A stretch of DNA of 7,647 nt from Candidatus Mediterraneibacter stercorigallinarum (GCA_019116185.1 DXCD01000034.1:1-7647); one strand, 5' to 3'. Positions 1 to 6,287 are shown, counted from the first letter of the stretch. Made by a program: numbers and translations. The notes: generated from the letters alone by a model not told the origin.

Positions 1-691
1 GGATCACGCCCTCTCCCAAGCATACCGGGCAGTACTCCCTGTCCGACCCCAGCACAAAATCTTTCATGTGAATGGCCTCGATCTTATCTCCCAGTTCTGC
101 GAGCCATTGTCTCCAATAGCTGTCCTGATCGATCTCCGGATGTTCCAGTACATTTGCCGGATCAAAGATCATCTTCAGATGGGAGCTGTTCATTTTCTCA
201 AAAACCATGGCCGCTGTCTCAAGGTCCTTCAGCGGATGCCAGTATACCGGCTCAACCGCCATGTCCACATCCAGGCGTTCCGCCTCTTCCACAAGGCGCG
301 CAATACTGTCCATCATATATGGATGCCAGATTTTTTTCTCCTCATCATTTAAACGCGGGTAGGCAGTCTCTGATCCGACGATGGACGCGCCAAGTGTCTT
401 GTTGAATGCAAGGCACTTTTTAAATGTATCAACAGCCTGTTTCCTCACATCATCATCCGGATTGCCCAGGTCCATATAGCACCCCAGAATATGGATCTTA
501 ATTCCTTCTTTCTCAAAATTCGCGCGGATCCTCTCTATGATCTCCGGCGTCACTTCATCGTAAGACCCAATCTCTGTAAATCCTTTCGGCAGCACAAGCT
601 GCGCCGCGTCAATGCCTTCTGACTTCAGCAGTCCTGCAAGGCTGTCAATGGGCTGCTTCCCATAGTCATGGGTCCTGGCTGCTACTAACAT
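1..691 (-). CDS. Sugar phosphate isomerase/epimerase, TIM-barrel family (3' end cut by window edge)
   Basis: The frame stays open from an ATG at 691 to the left edge: 230 complete codons of a family usually about 260-300 residues long, so the C-terminus is missing. The ATG is preceded by a good AGGAG six bases upstream. The visible protein fits the AP-endonuclease-2/xylose-isomerase-like TIM barrel: an early strand LVAARTHDYG, then the metal-ligand positions typical of this family at E147 (in AVEPVYWHP), D177 (in MIFDPANVL) and H208 (in AIHMKDF), and LGEG at 226-229 leading to the usual last barrel elements. Such enzymes isomerise or epimerise free or phosphorylated keto sugars with a divalent metal in the cytoplasm. 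It is the third gene of the kduI operon, 102 bp after the SDR gene, which suggests a uronate or deoxy-sugar substrate, but the family is too broad to name one. Family call firm; substrate unknown. Confidence 0.85.
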   Translation of the reverse strand, partial: MLVAARTHDYGKQPIDSLAGLLKSEGIDAAQLVLPKGFTEIGSYDEVTPEIIERIRANFEKEGIKIHILGCYMDLGNPDDDVRKQAVDTFKKCLAFNKTLGASIVGSETAYPRLNDEEKKIWHPYMMDSIARLVEEAERLDVDMAVEPVYWHPLKDLETAAMVFEKMNSSHLKMIFDPANVLEHPEIDQDSYWRQWLAELGDKIEAIHMKDFVLGSDREYCPVCLGEGVI

Positions 692-718
692 ACCATTCTC
701 CTTTCCCTTGATACTGTA

Positions 719-746
719 CAGGGGCACGCTTCTTTGCGCACCCCTG
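719..746. other. Intercistronic hairpin between the SDR and isomerase genes
   Basis: An 11-bp stem (719-729 with 736-746, CAGGGG outermost, two G-U pairs on the leftward transcript) closes a 6-base loop. Neither strand shows a run of T after it, so it is not a standard intrinsic terminator. It lies between two genes of the same operon, 28 bases upstream of the isomerase start on the leftward transcript, so an mRNA processing or stability role, or partial attenuation, is more plausible. The palindrome CTGTACAG occurs at its outer edge (714-721) and again at 769-776. Confidence 0.5.
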
Positions 747-793
747 ATGCAAAAGTCTCTTTATTCTTCTGTACAGACTCTGCGTTCTTGATA

Positions 794-1585
794 TTACGGC
801 TGTTTGCCGATGTAAGCAAGGATTCCGCCGTCCACATACAGGATGTGTCCATTCACGAAATCAGATGCATCGGAAGCAAGGAACACTGCCGGTCCCTGGA
901 GATCTTCCGGGTTGCCCCATCTTGCAGCCGGTGTCTTGGACACGATGAACTGGTCGAACGGATGTCTGCTTCCGTCCGCCTGGCGCTCGCGGAGCGGAGC
1001 TGTCTGAGGTGTCGCGATGTATCCAGGTCCGATGCCGTTGCACTGGATGTTGTACTCGCCGTACTCAGAGCAGATATTTCTTGTGAGCATCTTAAGTCCG
1101 CCCTTTGCTGCCGCGTAAGCGGATACAGTCTCACGTCCGAGCTCGCTCATCATGGAGCAGATGTTGATGATCTTTCCATGTCCTTTTTCGATCATTCCCG
1201 GGATAACTGCCTTGGAAACGATGAACGGAGCATTCAGGTCAACGTCAATCACTTTGCGGAACTCATCAGCTTCCATCTCAAGCATGGGTTTTCTCATAAT
1301 GATACCTGCATTATTTACAAGGATATCGATTACTCCGACTTCTTCGTTGATCTTAGCAACCATTGCTTTAACCTGCTCTTCATCTGTTACGTCGCATACA
1401 TATCCGTGAGCTTCGATGCCTGCTTCTTTGTAGGAAGCAAGTCCCATGTCAACCTTCTCCTGATTGATATCGTTGAAGCAGATTGTCGCGCCTGCCTCTG
1501 CATAAGCAGATGCAATACCAAATCCGATCCCGTAGGACGCGCCTGTTACAAGTGCAATTTTACCTTCCAGTGAAAAGTTTACCAT
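794..1585 (-). CDS. SDR-family oxidoreductase, gluconate 5-dehydrogenase / KduD-like (2,5-diketo-3-deoxygluconate to KDG step)
   Basis: A 263-residue classical short-chain dehydrogenase. The NAD(P)-binding motif TGASYGIG is at 14-21, NNAG at 91-94, and the catalytic tetrad is complete: N118, S144, Y157 and K161 (YAAAK). The segment ADGSRHPFDQF followed by KTPAARWG (about 203-224) is typical of gluconate 5-dehydrogenase/IdnO-like and streptococcal DhuD-like enzymes; as I recall it, E. coli KduD (253 aa) is shorter here. The gene starts 23 bp after kduI stops and has AAGGAGAG before its ATG, so it is almost certainly co-transcribed and co-translated with kduI. From context it most likely reduces the KduI product, 2,5-diketo-3-deoxygluconate, to KDG in the cytoplasm. 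The alternative, from sequence likeness alone, is interconversion of 5-ketogluconate and gluconate. SDR call is certain; the substrate is inferred. Confidence 0.85.
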   Translation of the reverse strand: MVNFSLEGKIALVTGASYGIGFGIASAYAEAGATICFNDINQEKVDMGLASYKEAGIEAHGYVCDVTDEEQVKAMVAKINEEVGVIDILVNNAGIIMRKPMLEMEADEFRKVIDVDLNAPFIVSKAVIPGMIEKGHGKIINICSMMSELGRETVSAYAAAKGGLKMLTRNICSEYGEYNIQCNGIGPGYIATPQTAPLRERQADGSRHPFDQFIVSKTPAARWGNPEDLQGPAVFLASDASDFVNGHILYVDGGILAYIGKQP

Positions 1586-1608
1586 TTTTCTTCTCTCCTT
1601 TTTCTTTA

Positions 1609-2472
1609 TTATCTCAGATCTTTATTCTCGATATTGTCCATATCGCCGTAATCCTGGTTCTCTCCGCACATTCCCCAGATGAATGTGTATGCTCTGGAAC
1701 CGCATCCTGAATGGATGGACCAGCTCGGTGAAATAACAGCCTCTTCGTTGTGCATGATGATGTGTCTTGTCTCCTGAGGCTCTCCCATATAATGAACAAC
1801 AAAAGCGTCGTCTTCCATATCAAAGTACAGATATACTTCCATACGTCTGTCATGTGTGTGAGCCGGCATTGTGTTCCATACGCTTCCCGGCAGGAGCTTT
1901 GTCAGTCCCATTGCAAGCTGGCAGCTCTGTACCTGCCCTGTCACAATGTATTTGTTGATTACTCTGTGGTTGGAATCTTCCAGTGTTCCCAGCTCCACTT
2001 TGTTCTCATCTTTAACGATCACAACGCCTTCTTCCGGCTCTCCTTCCAGCTTAATATGAACTGTCGGGTACTCAGTGTGCGCCGGCGCGCTGTTCAGATA
2101 GAATTTTGCCGGGTTCGCCGCATCCTTGCTCTCAAAGGAGATATCCTTGGATCCGCGTCCGATGTACATTCCATCGCGCGCGTTGATCTCGTATACACGT
2201 CCGTCGATCGTAACGATCCCATCGCCGCCGATGTTGATCAGCCCCATCTCTCTTCTCTGAAGGAAATACTCTGCTCTGAGCTCGTCTCCTGCCGTGAGCA
2301 CAAGTTTCTCATTTACCGGCACCGCCGCTCCGGTGATGATACGGTCAATATGGCTGTACACCAGATTGATCTTGTCCGCCTGGAACAGATTCTGGATCAG
2401 AAACTCCTCTCTCAGTCTGTCTGTTGTATAATGCTTCACATCCTTTGGTGAAGCTGCTGTCCTTACTTCCAT
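1609..2472 (-). CDS. kduI: 5-keto-4-deoxyuronate isomerase (4-deoxy-L-threo-5-hexosulose-uronate ketol-isomerase)
   Basis: A 287-residue cupin-fold isomerase, close to the 278 residues of E. coli KduI. It interconverts 5-keto-4-deoxyuronate (DKI) and 2,5-diketo-3-deoxygluconate in the cytoplasm. The zinc ligands known from E. coli KduI (H196, H198, E203, H245) have exact counterparts at H205, H207, E212 and H254, all shifted by nine; the motif MPAHTHDRRMEVYLYF is diagnostic, and the N-terminal RTAASPKDVKHYTTDRLREEF is also typical. I chose the ATG at 2472 because AGGAG lies seven bases upstream and the protein then begins like other KduI proteins. An in-frame ATG at 2535 would add 21 unrelated residues and has no good ribosome site. 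First gene of the leftward operon and divergent from the AraC-family regulator, which is the natural candidate activator. Identification is secure. Confidence 0.97.
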   Translation of the reverse strand: MEVRTAASPKDVKHYTTDRLREEFLIQNLFQADKINLVYSHIDRIITGAAVPVNEKLVLTAGDELRAEYFLQRREMGLINIGGDGIVTIDGRVYEINARDGMYIGRGSKDISFESKDAANPAKFYLNSAPAHTEYPTVHIKLEGEPEEGVVIVKDENKVELGTLEDSNHRVINKYIVTGQVQSCQLAMGLTKLLPGSVWNTMPAHTHDRRMEVYLYFDMEDDAFVVHYMGEPQETRHIIMHNEEAVISPSWSIHSGCGSRAYTFIWGMCGENQDYGDMDNIENKDLR

Positions 2473-2569
2473 GATGATTCTCCTTTCTTCTTTTAAGCCG
2501 CGCTTCCAGCGGCAGGGCGAATATCCTTTCGACATTCCGCCTTTTAGTTCATTTCTATTTTCTGATCAT

Positions 2570-2598
2570 AGTATATCATTCGCTTTATTCCATTTCTC
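2570..2598 (-). promoter_or_regulatory. Candidate promoter of the kduI operon
   Basis: On the minus strand TATACT (2575-2570) matches the sigma-A -10 box at five of six bases. Seventeen bases upstream stands GAGAAA (2598-2593), a poor -35 (three of six). A weak -35 is expected for a promoter that needs an activator, and an AraC-family gene lies just upstream. The predicted start near 2563 gives a leader of about 90 bases, holding a small GC-rich dyad at 2497-2513. Predicted only by eye. Confidence 0.45.
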
Positions 2599-2618
2599 GT
2601 GTTTTTTTGATATAAATA

Positions 2619-2647
2619 TTGAAAATTCTGAACACCCCTTCTATAAT
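2619..2647 (+). promoter_or_regulatory. Promoter of the AraC-family regulator gene
   Basis: TTGAAA at 2619-2624 and a perfect TATAAT at 2642-2647 are separated by exactly 17 bases, a near-consensus sigma-A promoter. The start would be near 2654, giving a leader of about 30 bases that contains the AAAGGAGG ribosome site (2666-2673). It diverges from the kduI promoter, the two -35 boxes lying about 20 bp apart, so one bound regulator could act on both. Confidence 0.8.
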
Positions 2648-2683
2648 TATGGTAAATCTTATCCCAAAGGAGGACTATAATAT

Positions 2684-3550
2684 ATGAAAGCATCTTCCTC
2701 ATGCAAAGAATCCATGAAAAACTGTATGGAAAGCCACTCCTTTGCGTTTGCACATCTCTATAATGACGAGAAGGCAATGGACATGCACATCCATAACTGT
2801 TATGAGATCTATTATTCCATATCCGGGGGCAAACAGTTTCTCATCGACAACTGCTTTTACGACATCCAGGACGGTGATCTGTTTCTGATCAACCAGTTCG
2901 AGAGCCATTACCTTTCCCAGGTGGACAAGCAGAAACACGAGCGGATCATTGTATCCATTGACCCGGACTATTTGAAACAGATCTCCACCGAAAAAACGGA
3001 TCTGGACCGCTGCTTCCACTTCCGCGAGACAGAAATGCCGCACCGCCTGCACCTCTCTGCCGAGGAACAGCGCCGCTTCCTGTATTACCTCCACCGTTTC
3101 CCGGACAATGCCGGGCTCGGCGAGGACATTCTGGACCGGGCGGTATTCCTGGAATTAATGGTCTTCCTGAACCGCGCTTTCGACAAGCGCTGCCGGACCG
3201 CAGAGTCCGGAGAAGATGAAAACGCCGCCGGCTATCACGCGCAGGTCGATGATATTCTTTCTTATATTAATACACACATCCAGGAGGATCTGTCGCTGGA
3301 CACCCTGTCCGCCAATTTTTATCTGAGCAGTTCTTATATCTGCCGGATCTTCAAGGCAGCAACAGGGACAACGATCAACAAATACATCACGGCAAAACGG
3401 ATCACCTTGTCCAAATCCCTGCTCAGTCAGGGGTATTCTGTGAATGAGGCATGCGAGGCATGTGGTTTCAACGATTACAGCAACTTCCTCAAGGCTTTCT
3501 CCAAGGCAGTGGGTGTATCACCGAAAAAATATGCCCAATTCAACTCTTAG
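2684..3550 (+). CDS. AraC-family transcriptional regulator, cupin sensor plus double HTH
   Basis: A 288-residue protein with the usual AraC/XylS layout. The N-terminal half (about 18-100) is a cupin sensor domain with MHIHNCYEIYYSISG at 34-48 and the GDLFLIN strand at 64-70. The C-terminal domain (about 186-286) has the two helix-turn-helix units: DLSLDTLSANFYLSSSYICRIFK at 202-224 written in two parts as DLSLDTLSANFYLS and SSYICRIFK, then YSVNEACEACGFNDYSNFLK at 251-270 and GVSPKKYAQ at 277-285. The start has AAAGGAGG ten bases upstream and a near-consensus promoter. It is transcribed away from kduI across a shared 211-bp region, the arrangement expected for a regulator activating the kduI operon, probably in response to a uronate-derived intermediate. 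Its end overlaps the convergent IclR gene by 11 bp. Family certain; target and ligand inferred. Confidence 0.95.
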   Translation: MKASSSCKESMKNCMESHSFAFAHLYNDEKAMDMHIHNCYEIYYSISGGKQFLIDNCFYDIQDGDLFLINQFESHYLSQVDKQKHERIIVSIDPDYLKQISTEKTDLDRCFHFRETEMPHRLHLSAEEQRRFLYYLHRFPDNAGLGEDILDRAVFLELMVFLNRAFDKRCRTAESGEDENAAGYHAQVDDILSYINTHIQEDLSLDTLSANFYLSSSYICRIFKAATGTTINKYITAKRITLSKSLLSQGYSVNEACEACGFNDYSNFLKAFSKAVGVSPKKYAQFNS

Positions 3551-4304
3551 CCAGATTTTTCTCAATCTCCGCCTTTGTCTGCATGACATAGCCCGCCAGC
3601 TCACTGATACGGGCATTGTCCATACGGCTGACCGGGGCGGAGATACTGAACGCGTGGCGCGCGCTTCCCATGGGCTCCTTCAGGCTGCAGGCAATACACC
3701 TTACACCGGTCTCATTTTCTTCATTGTCCAGTGCGTACCCTCTCTCTCTGATTTCCTGCAGTTCCGCCTTAAAGTCGTCATAGTCTGTGACCGTAAACGG
3801 TGTCAGGCGGACAATTTCACTGTTGTTCCATATTTCCTCTATCTCCCACTCGTCCATTCCTGCCACCATGGCTTTGCCCACTCCCGAACAGTACAGAGGA
3901 ATCCTGCTGCCGATCCGTGATACCATCTGGATCCCGTTGTTCAGAGATTCTACTTTATCAATATATACTGCATCAATCCCGTCCCGCTCTACAAAGTGCA
4001 CGGTCTCACCCGTGGCTTCCATCAGTTTTCTCAGATAAGGGCGCACGGTCTGAACGATATCCACTTTTGCCATGATCTTATTCGCCATGTCAACAATCTT
4101 AAAAGTCGGTTCATATTTCCCACTCACAGGATTCTGTCTGGCGTATCCCATATAAATAAGAGAATTCAGCACTCTGTGCGCTGTTGTCTTGTTCAGTTCC
4201 AGACTGCTGCTCAGCTCCATCAGCCCTGCGGATCCCGTCTCTGCCAGAAGCTCAAGCGTCCGGAACAGACGTCCCGCTACCTGAATCGGATTTTTCTGTT
4301 CCAT
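3540..4304 (-). CDS. IclR-family transcriptional regulator (KdgR-like by context)
   Basis: A 254-residue protein with the length and layout of IclR regulators. The winged HTH spans about 7-68 (GLMELSSSLELNKTTAHRVL around 27-46, then the wing near GKYEPTFKI). The effector-binding domain (about 85-250) has the characteristic GSRIPLYCSGVGKAMVAG at 132-149, GYALDNEENETGVRCIA at 189-205 and FSISAPVSR at 219-227. The ATG at 4304 follows AAGGAGG. The gene diverges from eda-kdgK over a 270-bp control region with two similar palindromes, one at its own predicted start of transcription and one just ahead of eda. That fits an autoregulated repressor of KDG metabolism that senses KDG or a related acid, as KdgR does in enterobacteria; orthology to KdgR is not shown. 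It ends inside the last codons of the convergent AraC gene. Confidence 0.95.
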   Translation of the reverse strand: MEQKNPIQVAGRLFRTLELLAETGSAGLMELSSSLELNKTTAHRVLNSLIYMGYARQNPVSGKYEPTFKIVDMANKIMAKVDIVQTVRPYLRKLMEATGETVHFVERDGIDAVYIDKVESLNNGIQMVSRIGSRIPLYCSGVGKAMVAGMDEWEIEEIWNNSEIVRLTPFTVTDYDDFKAELQEIRERGYALDNEENETGVRCIACSLKEPMGSARHAFSISAPVSRMDNARISELAGYVMQTKAEIEKNLAKS

Positions 4305-4385
4305 TGTCTTCCTCCTTTTTCTACATCATCGTCTTGATTATTCCCAGTTTCTGCGTCTTGACCGACATTTCAGAAATCTCTGTCA

Positions 4386-4402
4386 GTTCCATATTATGAA
4401 AC
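4386..4402. promoter_or_regulatory. Candidate IclR operator 1 (at the iclR promoter)
   Basis: GTTCCATATTATGAAAC is a 17-bp palindrome about a central T, with seven of eight half-site positions paired. It covers the predicted start of transcription of the IclR gene (about 4398) just downstream of its -10 box, so binding would repress the regulator's own gene. It resembles the TGAAAC/GTTTCA half sites of enterobacterial KdgR boxes and matches operator 2 at 14 of 17 positions. Confidence 0.6.
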
Positions 4403-4404
4403 AT

Positions 4405-4433
4405 ATTCTATCACGCTTTACGCCTTTGCGCAA
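4405..4433 (-). promoter_or_regulatory. Promoter of the IclR-family regulator gene
   Basis: On the minus strand TAGAAT (4410-4405) is a five-of-six -10 box, and TTGCGC (4433-4428) supplies the TTG core of a -35 box at 17-bp spacing. The predicted start near 4398 falls inside candidate operator 1, giving a leader of about 95 bases. Confidence 0.6.
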
Positions 4434-4480
4434 CCATTTCATCTCTCCTAAATTTCTTCTGTTTTTCATGATTTCTCTAC

Positions 4481-4508
4481 TTGACATTTCGCGAAACTGT
4501 ATTATACT
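4481..4508 (+). promoter_or_regulatory. Promoter of the eda-kdgK operon
   Basis: A perfect TTGACA (4481-4486) and TATACT (4503-4508, five of six) are 16 bases apart, so this should be a strong sigma-A promoter. The spacer contains the perfect palindrome TTTCGCGAAA (4487-4496). The start would be near 4515, leaving a leader of about 60 bases that includes candidate operator 2, consistent with a strong promoter controlled by repression. Confidence 0.8.
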
Positions 4509-4540
4509 TTCAATCAGAATGTGTTACAAATTAATTTTCG

Positions 4541-4557
4541 ATTTCACATTATGAAAC
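4541..4557. promoter_or_regulatory. Candidate IclR operator 2 (ahead of eda)
   Basis: ATTTCACATTATGAAAC matches operator 1 at 14 of 17 positions, with the right half ATTATGAAAC identical. It pairs at six of eight half-site positions. It lies about 27-43 bases downstream of the predicted eda transcription start and directly before the AAGGAG ribosome site, so a bound repressor would block elongation or clearance. Its centre is about 155 bp from that of operator 1. Confidence 0.6.
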
Positions 4558-4574
4558 AAAAAGGAGAGAGAAAA

Positions 4575-5216
4575 ATGAACGAAGTATTAAAGCAGATCGA
4601 AGAGATCGGTATCGTTCCTGTTGTTGTCCTCAATGACGCAAAGGATGCAGAGCCCCTGGCTGAGGCTCTCTGTGAAGGCGGCCTTCCGTGCGCAGAAGTC
4701 ACATTCCGTACGGATGCAGCAGAGGAATCCATTAAAATCATGACAGAGAAATTCCCGAACATGCTGGTCGGAGCAGGCACTGTCCTGACAACAGAGCAGG
4801 TGGACCGCGCGGTCACAGCAGGTGCAAAGTTCATCGTAAGCCCCGGACTGAATCCGAAGGTTGTAAAATATTGTGTAGAAAAAGGAATCCTCATCACACC
4901 GGGATGCGCGAACCCCAGCGATGTGGAGCAGGCAATTGAGAACGGCCTTCAAGTTGTTAAATTCTTCCCGGCCGAGCAGGCAGGCGGCCTGGCATACATC
5001 AAGGCGATCGCAGCGCCCTATGTAGGTATGAAGTTCATGCCTACAGGCGGCATCAATCCGAAAAATGTCAGAGACTATCTTGCATACGACAGGATCCTTG
5101 CATGCGGCGGAAGCTGGATGGTAAAGGGCGACCTTGTAAAGGCAGGCGAGTTTGATAAGATCAAAGAGCTTGTAAAAGAAGCAGTTGAAATTGTAAAAGA
5201 AAGCAGAGGTAAATAA
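4575..5216 (+). CDS. eda: KDPG/KHG aldolase (2-keto-3-deoxy-6-phosphogluconate aldolase)
   Basis: A 213-residue class I aldolase, the normal size for the family. It cleaves KDPG into pyruvate and glyceraldehyde 3-phosphate in the cytoplasm, the last step of KDG catabolism. The Schiff-base lysine is K129 in VVKFFPAEQAGG, corresponding to K133 of E. coli Eda; E41 and R45 (AEVTFRT) and T69 (GAGTVL) correspond to E45, R49 and T73. The phosphate-binding PTGGINPKN is at 156-164. The frame is open back to an ATG at 4521, but the ATG at 4575 has AAGGAGAG closely upstream and gives the proper N-terminus; the longer version would translate through operator 2. It heads the rightward operon and is followed by kdgK after one base, so the two are translationally linked. 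Alternative substrate use (4-hydroxy-2-ketoglutarate) is possible in this family. Confidence 0.96.
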   Translation: MNEVLKQIEEIGIVPVVVLNDAKDAEPLAEALCEGGLPCAEVTFRTDAAEESIKIMTEKFPNMLVGAGTVLTTEQVDRAVTAGAKFIVSPGLNPKVVKYCVEKGILITPGCANPSDVEQAIENGLQVVKFFPAEQAGGLAYIKAIAAPYVGMKFMPTGGINPKNVRDYLAYDRILACGGSWMVKGDLVKAGEFDKIKELVKEAVEIVKESRGK

Positions 5217-5217
5217 A

Positions 5218-6243
5218 ATGGCAAAGAAAGTAATCACATTTGGCGAAATCATGTTAAGACTGGCTCCGGAAGGATACTACCGTTTCGTACAGGCAGACAC
5301 CTTCGGCGCTACATACGGCGGAGGCGAGGCAAATGTCGCTGTCTCCCTTGCAAACTATGGATTTGACGCTAAATTCGTCACAAAGCTTCCGAAACACGAG
5401 ATCGGACAGGCAGCCGTAAACTCCCTGAGAAAATACGGCGTTGATACTTCTTACATCGCGCGCGGCGGCGACAGAGTCGGCATCTATTTCCTGGAGAAAG
5501 GAGCTTCCCAGCGTCCGTCCAAGGTCATCTACGACCGTGCGGGCTCTTCCATCGCGACTGCCTCTGCAGCAGATTTCAACTGGAAAGAAATCTTTGACGG
5601 TGCAGAGTGGTTCCACTTCACAGGCATCACGCCGGCGCTCAACGATGATGTCGCTGCGATCTGCCTGGAAGCTTGCAAAGCTGCAAAAGAAGCCGGCGTT
5701 ACAATTTCCTGCGACCTGAACTACAGGAACAAACTGTGGTCCAAGGAAAAAGCCGGACAGGTAATGGGCGAGCTGTGCAAATACGTTGACGTGTGCATCG
5801 CCAACGAAGAGGACGCTTCTGATGTATTCGGCATCAAGGCGGCCAACACAGACGTTACAAAGGGCGAGGTAAACCACGAAGGATATAAGGACGTGGCAAA
5901 ACAGCTTGCAGACAGATTCGGCTTCTCCAAGGTTGCCATCACACTGCGCGAGTCCATCTCAGCAAATGACAACAAGTGGTCCGCTATGCTGTATGACGGA
6001 AATGACTATTATTTCAGCAAGAAATATACCATGCACATCGTTGACCGTGTAGGCGGCGGCGACAGCTTCGGCGGCGGCCTGATCTGCGCATGCTTAAACG
6101 GCTATGACTCTCAGGCAGCAATCGAGTTCGCAGTTGCAGCTTCCTGCCTGAAACACTCAATCGAAGGCGACTTCAACATGGTATCCATGGACGAAGTCCT
6201 CAAACTGGCCGGCGGAGATGCTTCCGGACGTGTCCAGAGATAA
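5218..6243 (+). CDS. kdgK: 2-keto-3-deoxygluconate kinase, PfkB family
   Basis: A 341-residue PfkB/ribokinase-family sugar kinase. It transfers phosphate from ATP to KDG, making KDPG for the aldolase encoded just upstream. The N-terminal substrate-lid region GGGEANVAVSLANYG is at 34-48; the C-terminal family signature DRVGGGDSFGGGL lies at 276-288, with catalytic base D282 and the GGGD anion hole. CDLNYRNKLW (165-174) is the sugar-kinase DxNxR strand found in KDG kinases. The ATG follows the eda stop by one base, and its ribosome site (AGAGG) lies within the last eda codons, so eda and kdgK form a coupled pair. Codon use (many GCA, ACA, GTA, AAG) resembles eda. Family is certain; KDG is assigned from the pairing with eda and the kduI branch. 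Confidence 0.92.
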   Translation: MAKKVITFGEIMLRLAPEGYYRFVQADTFGATYGGGEANVAVSLANYGFDAKFVTKLPKHEIGQAAVNSLRKYGVDTSYIARGGDRVGIYFLEKGASQRPSKVIYDRAGSSIATASAADFNWKEIFDGAEWFHFTGITPALNDDVAAICLEACKAAKEAGVTISCDLNYRNKLWSKEKAGQVMGELCKYVDVCIANEEDASDVFGIKAANTDVTKGEVNHEGYKDVAKQLADRFGFSKVAITLRESISANDNKWSAMLYDGNDYYFSKKYTMHIVDRVGGGDSFGGGLICACLNGYDSQAAIEFAVAASCLKHSIEGDFNMVSMDEVLKLAGGDASGRVQR

Positions 6244-6287
6244 TTTTGATGACGCTATATTCCATATAAACCCAAATTTTGAACAAA

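Noticed and set aside
719..746. Intrinsic terminator between the SDR and isomerase genes.
   Set aside because: The stem is good, but neither strand has a T-run after it and the downstream gene needs the read-through.
734..1573. A long rightward open frame (279 codons) opposite the SDR gene.
   Set aside because: It is antisense to a clear SDR with all catalytic residues, has no ribosome site and its product resembles no family I recognise.
1750..2451. A 233-codon rightward open frame opposite kduI.
   Set aside because: Antisense to a secure KduI gene; composition is explained by the codon pattern of the real strand.
2473..2535. A longer kduI start at an in-frame ATG at 2535, adding 21 residues.
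   Set aside because: The added residues are unlike KduI, there is no good ribosome site before 2535, and the ATG at 2472 has AGGAG at ideal spacing and gives a family-typical N-terminus.
4484..4500. CcpA catabolite-repression (cre) site at the TTTCGCGAAA palindrome.
   Set aside because: A cre site is centred on CG with TG...CA flanks; this palindrome is centred on GC and does not match.
4521..4574. A longer eda start at an in-frame ATG at 4521.
   Set aside because: It would begin only a few bases after the predicted transcription start, lacks a ribosome site, reads through operator 2 and adds 18 residues absent from the family.
4587..5252. A 221-codon leftward open frame opposite eda.
   Set aside because: It is a shadow of eda, cysteine-rich without pattern, and has no promoter or ribosome site.
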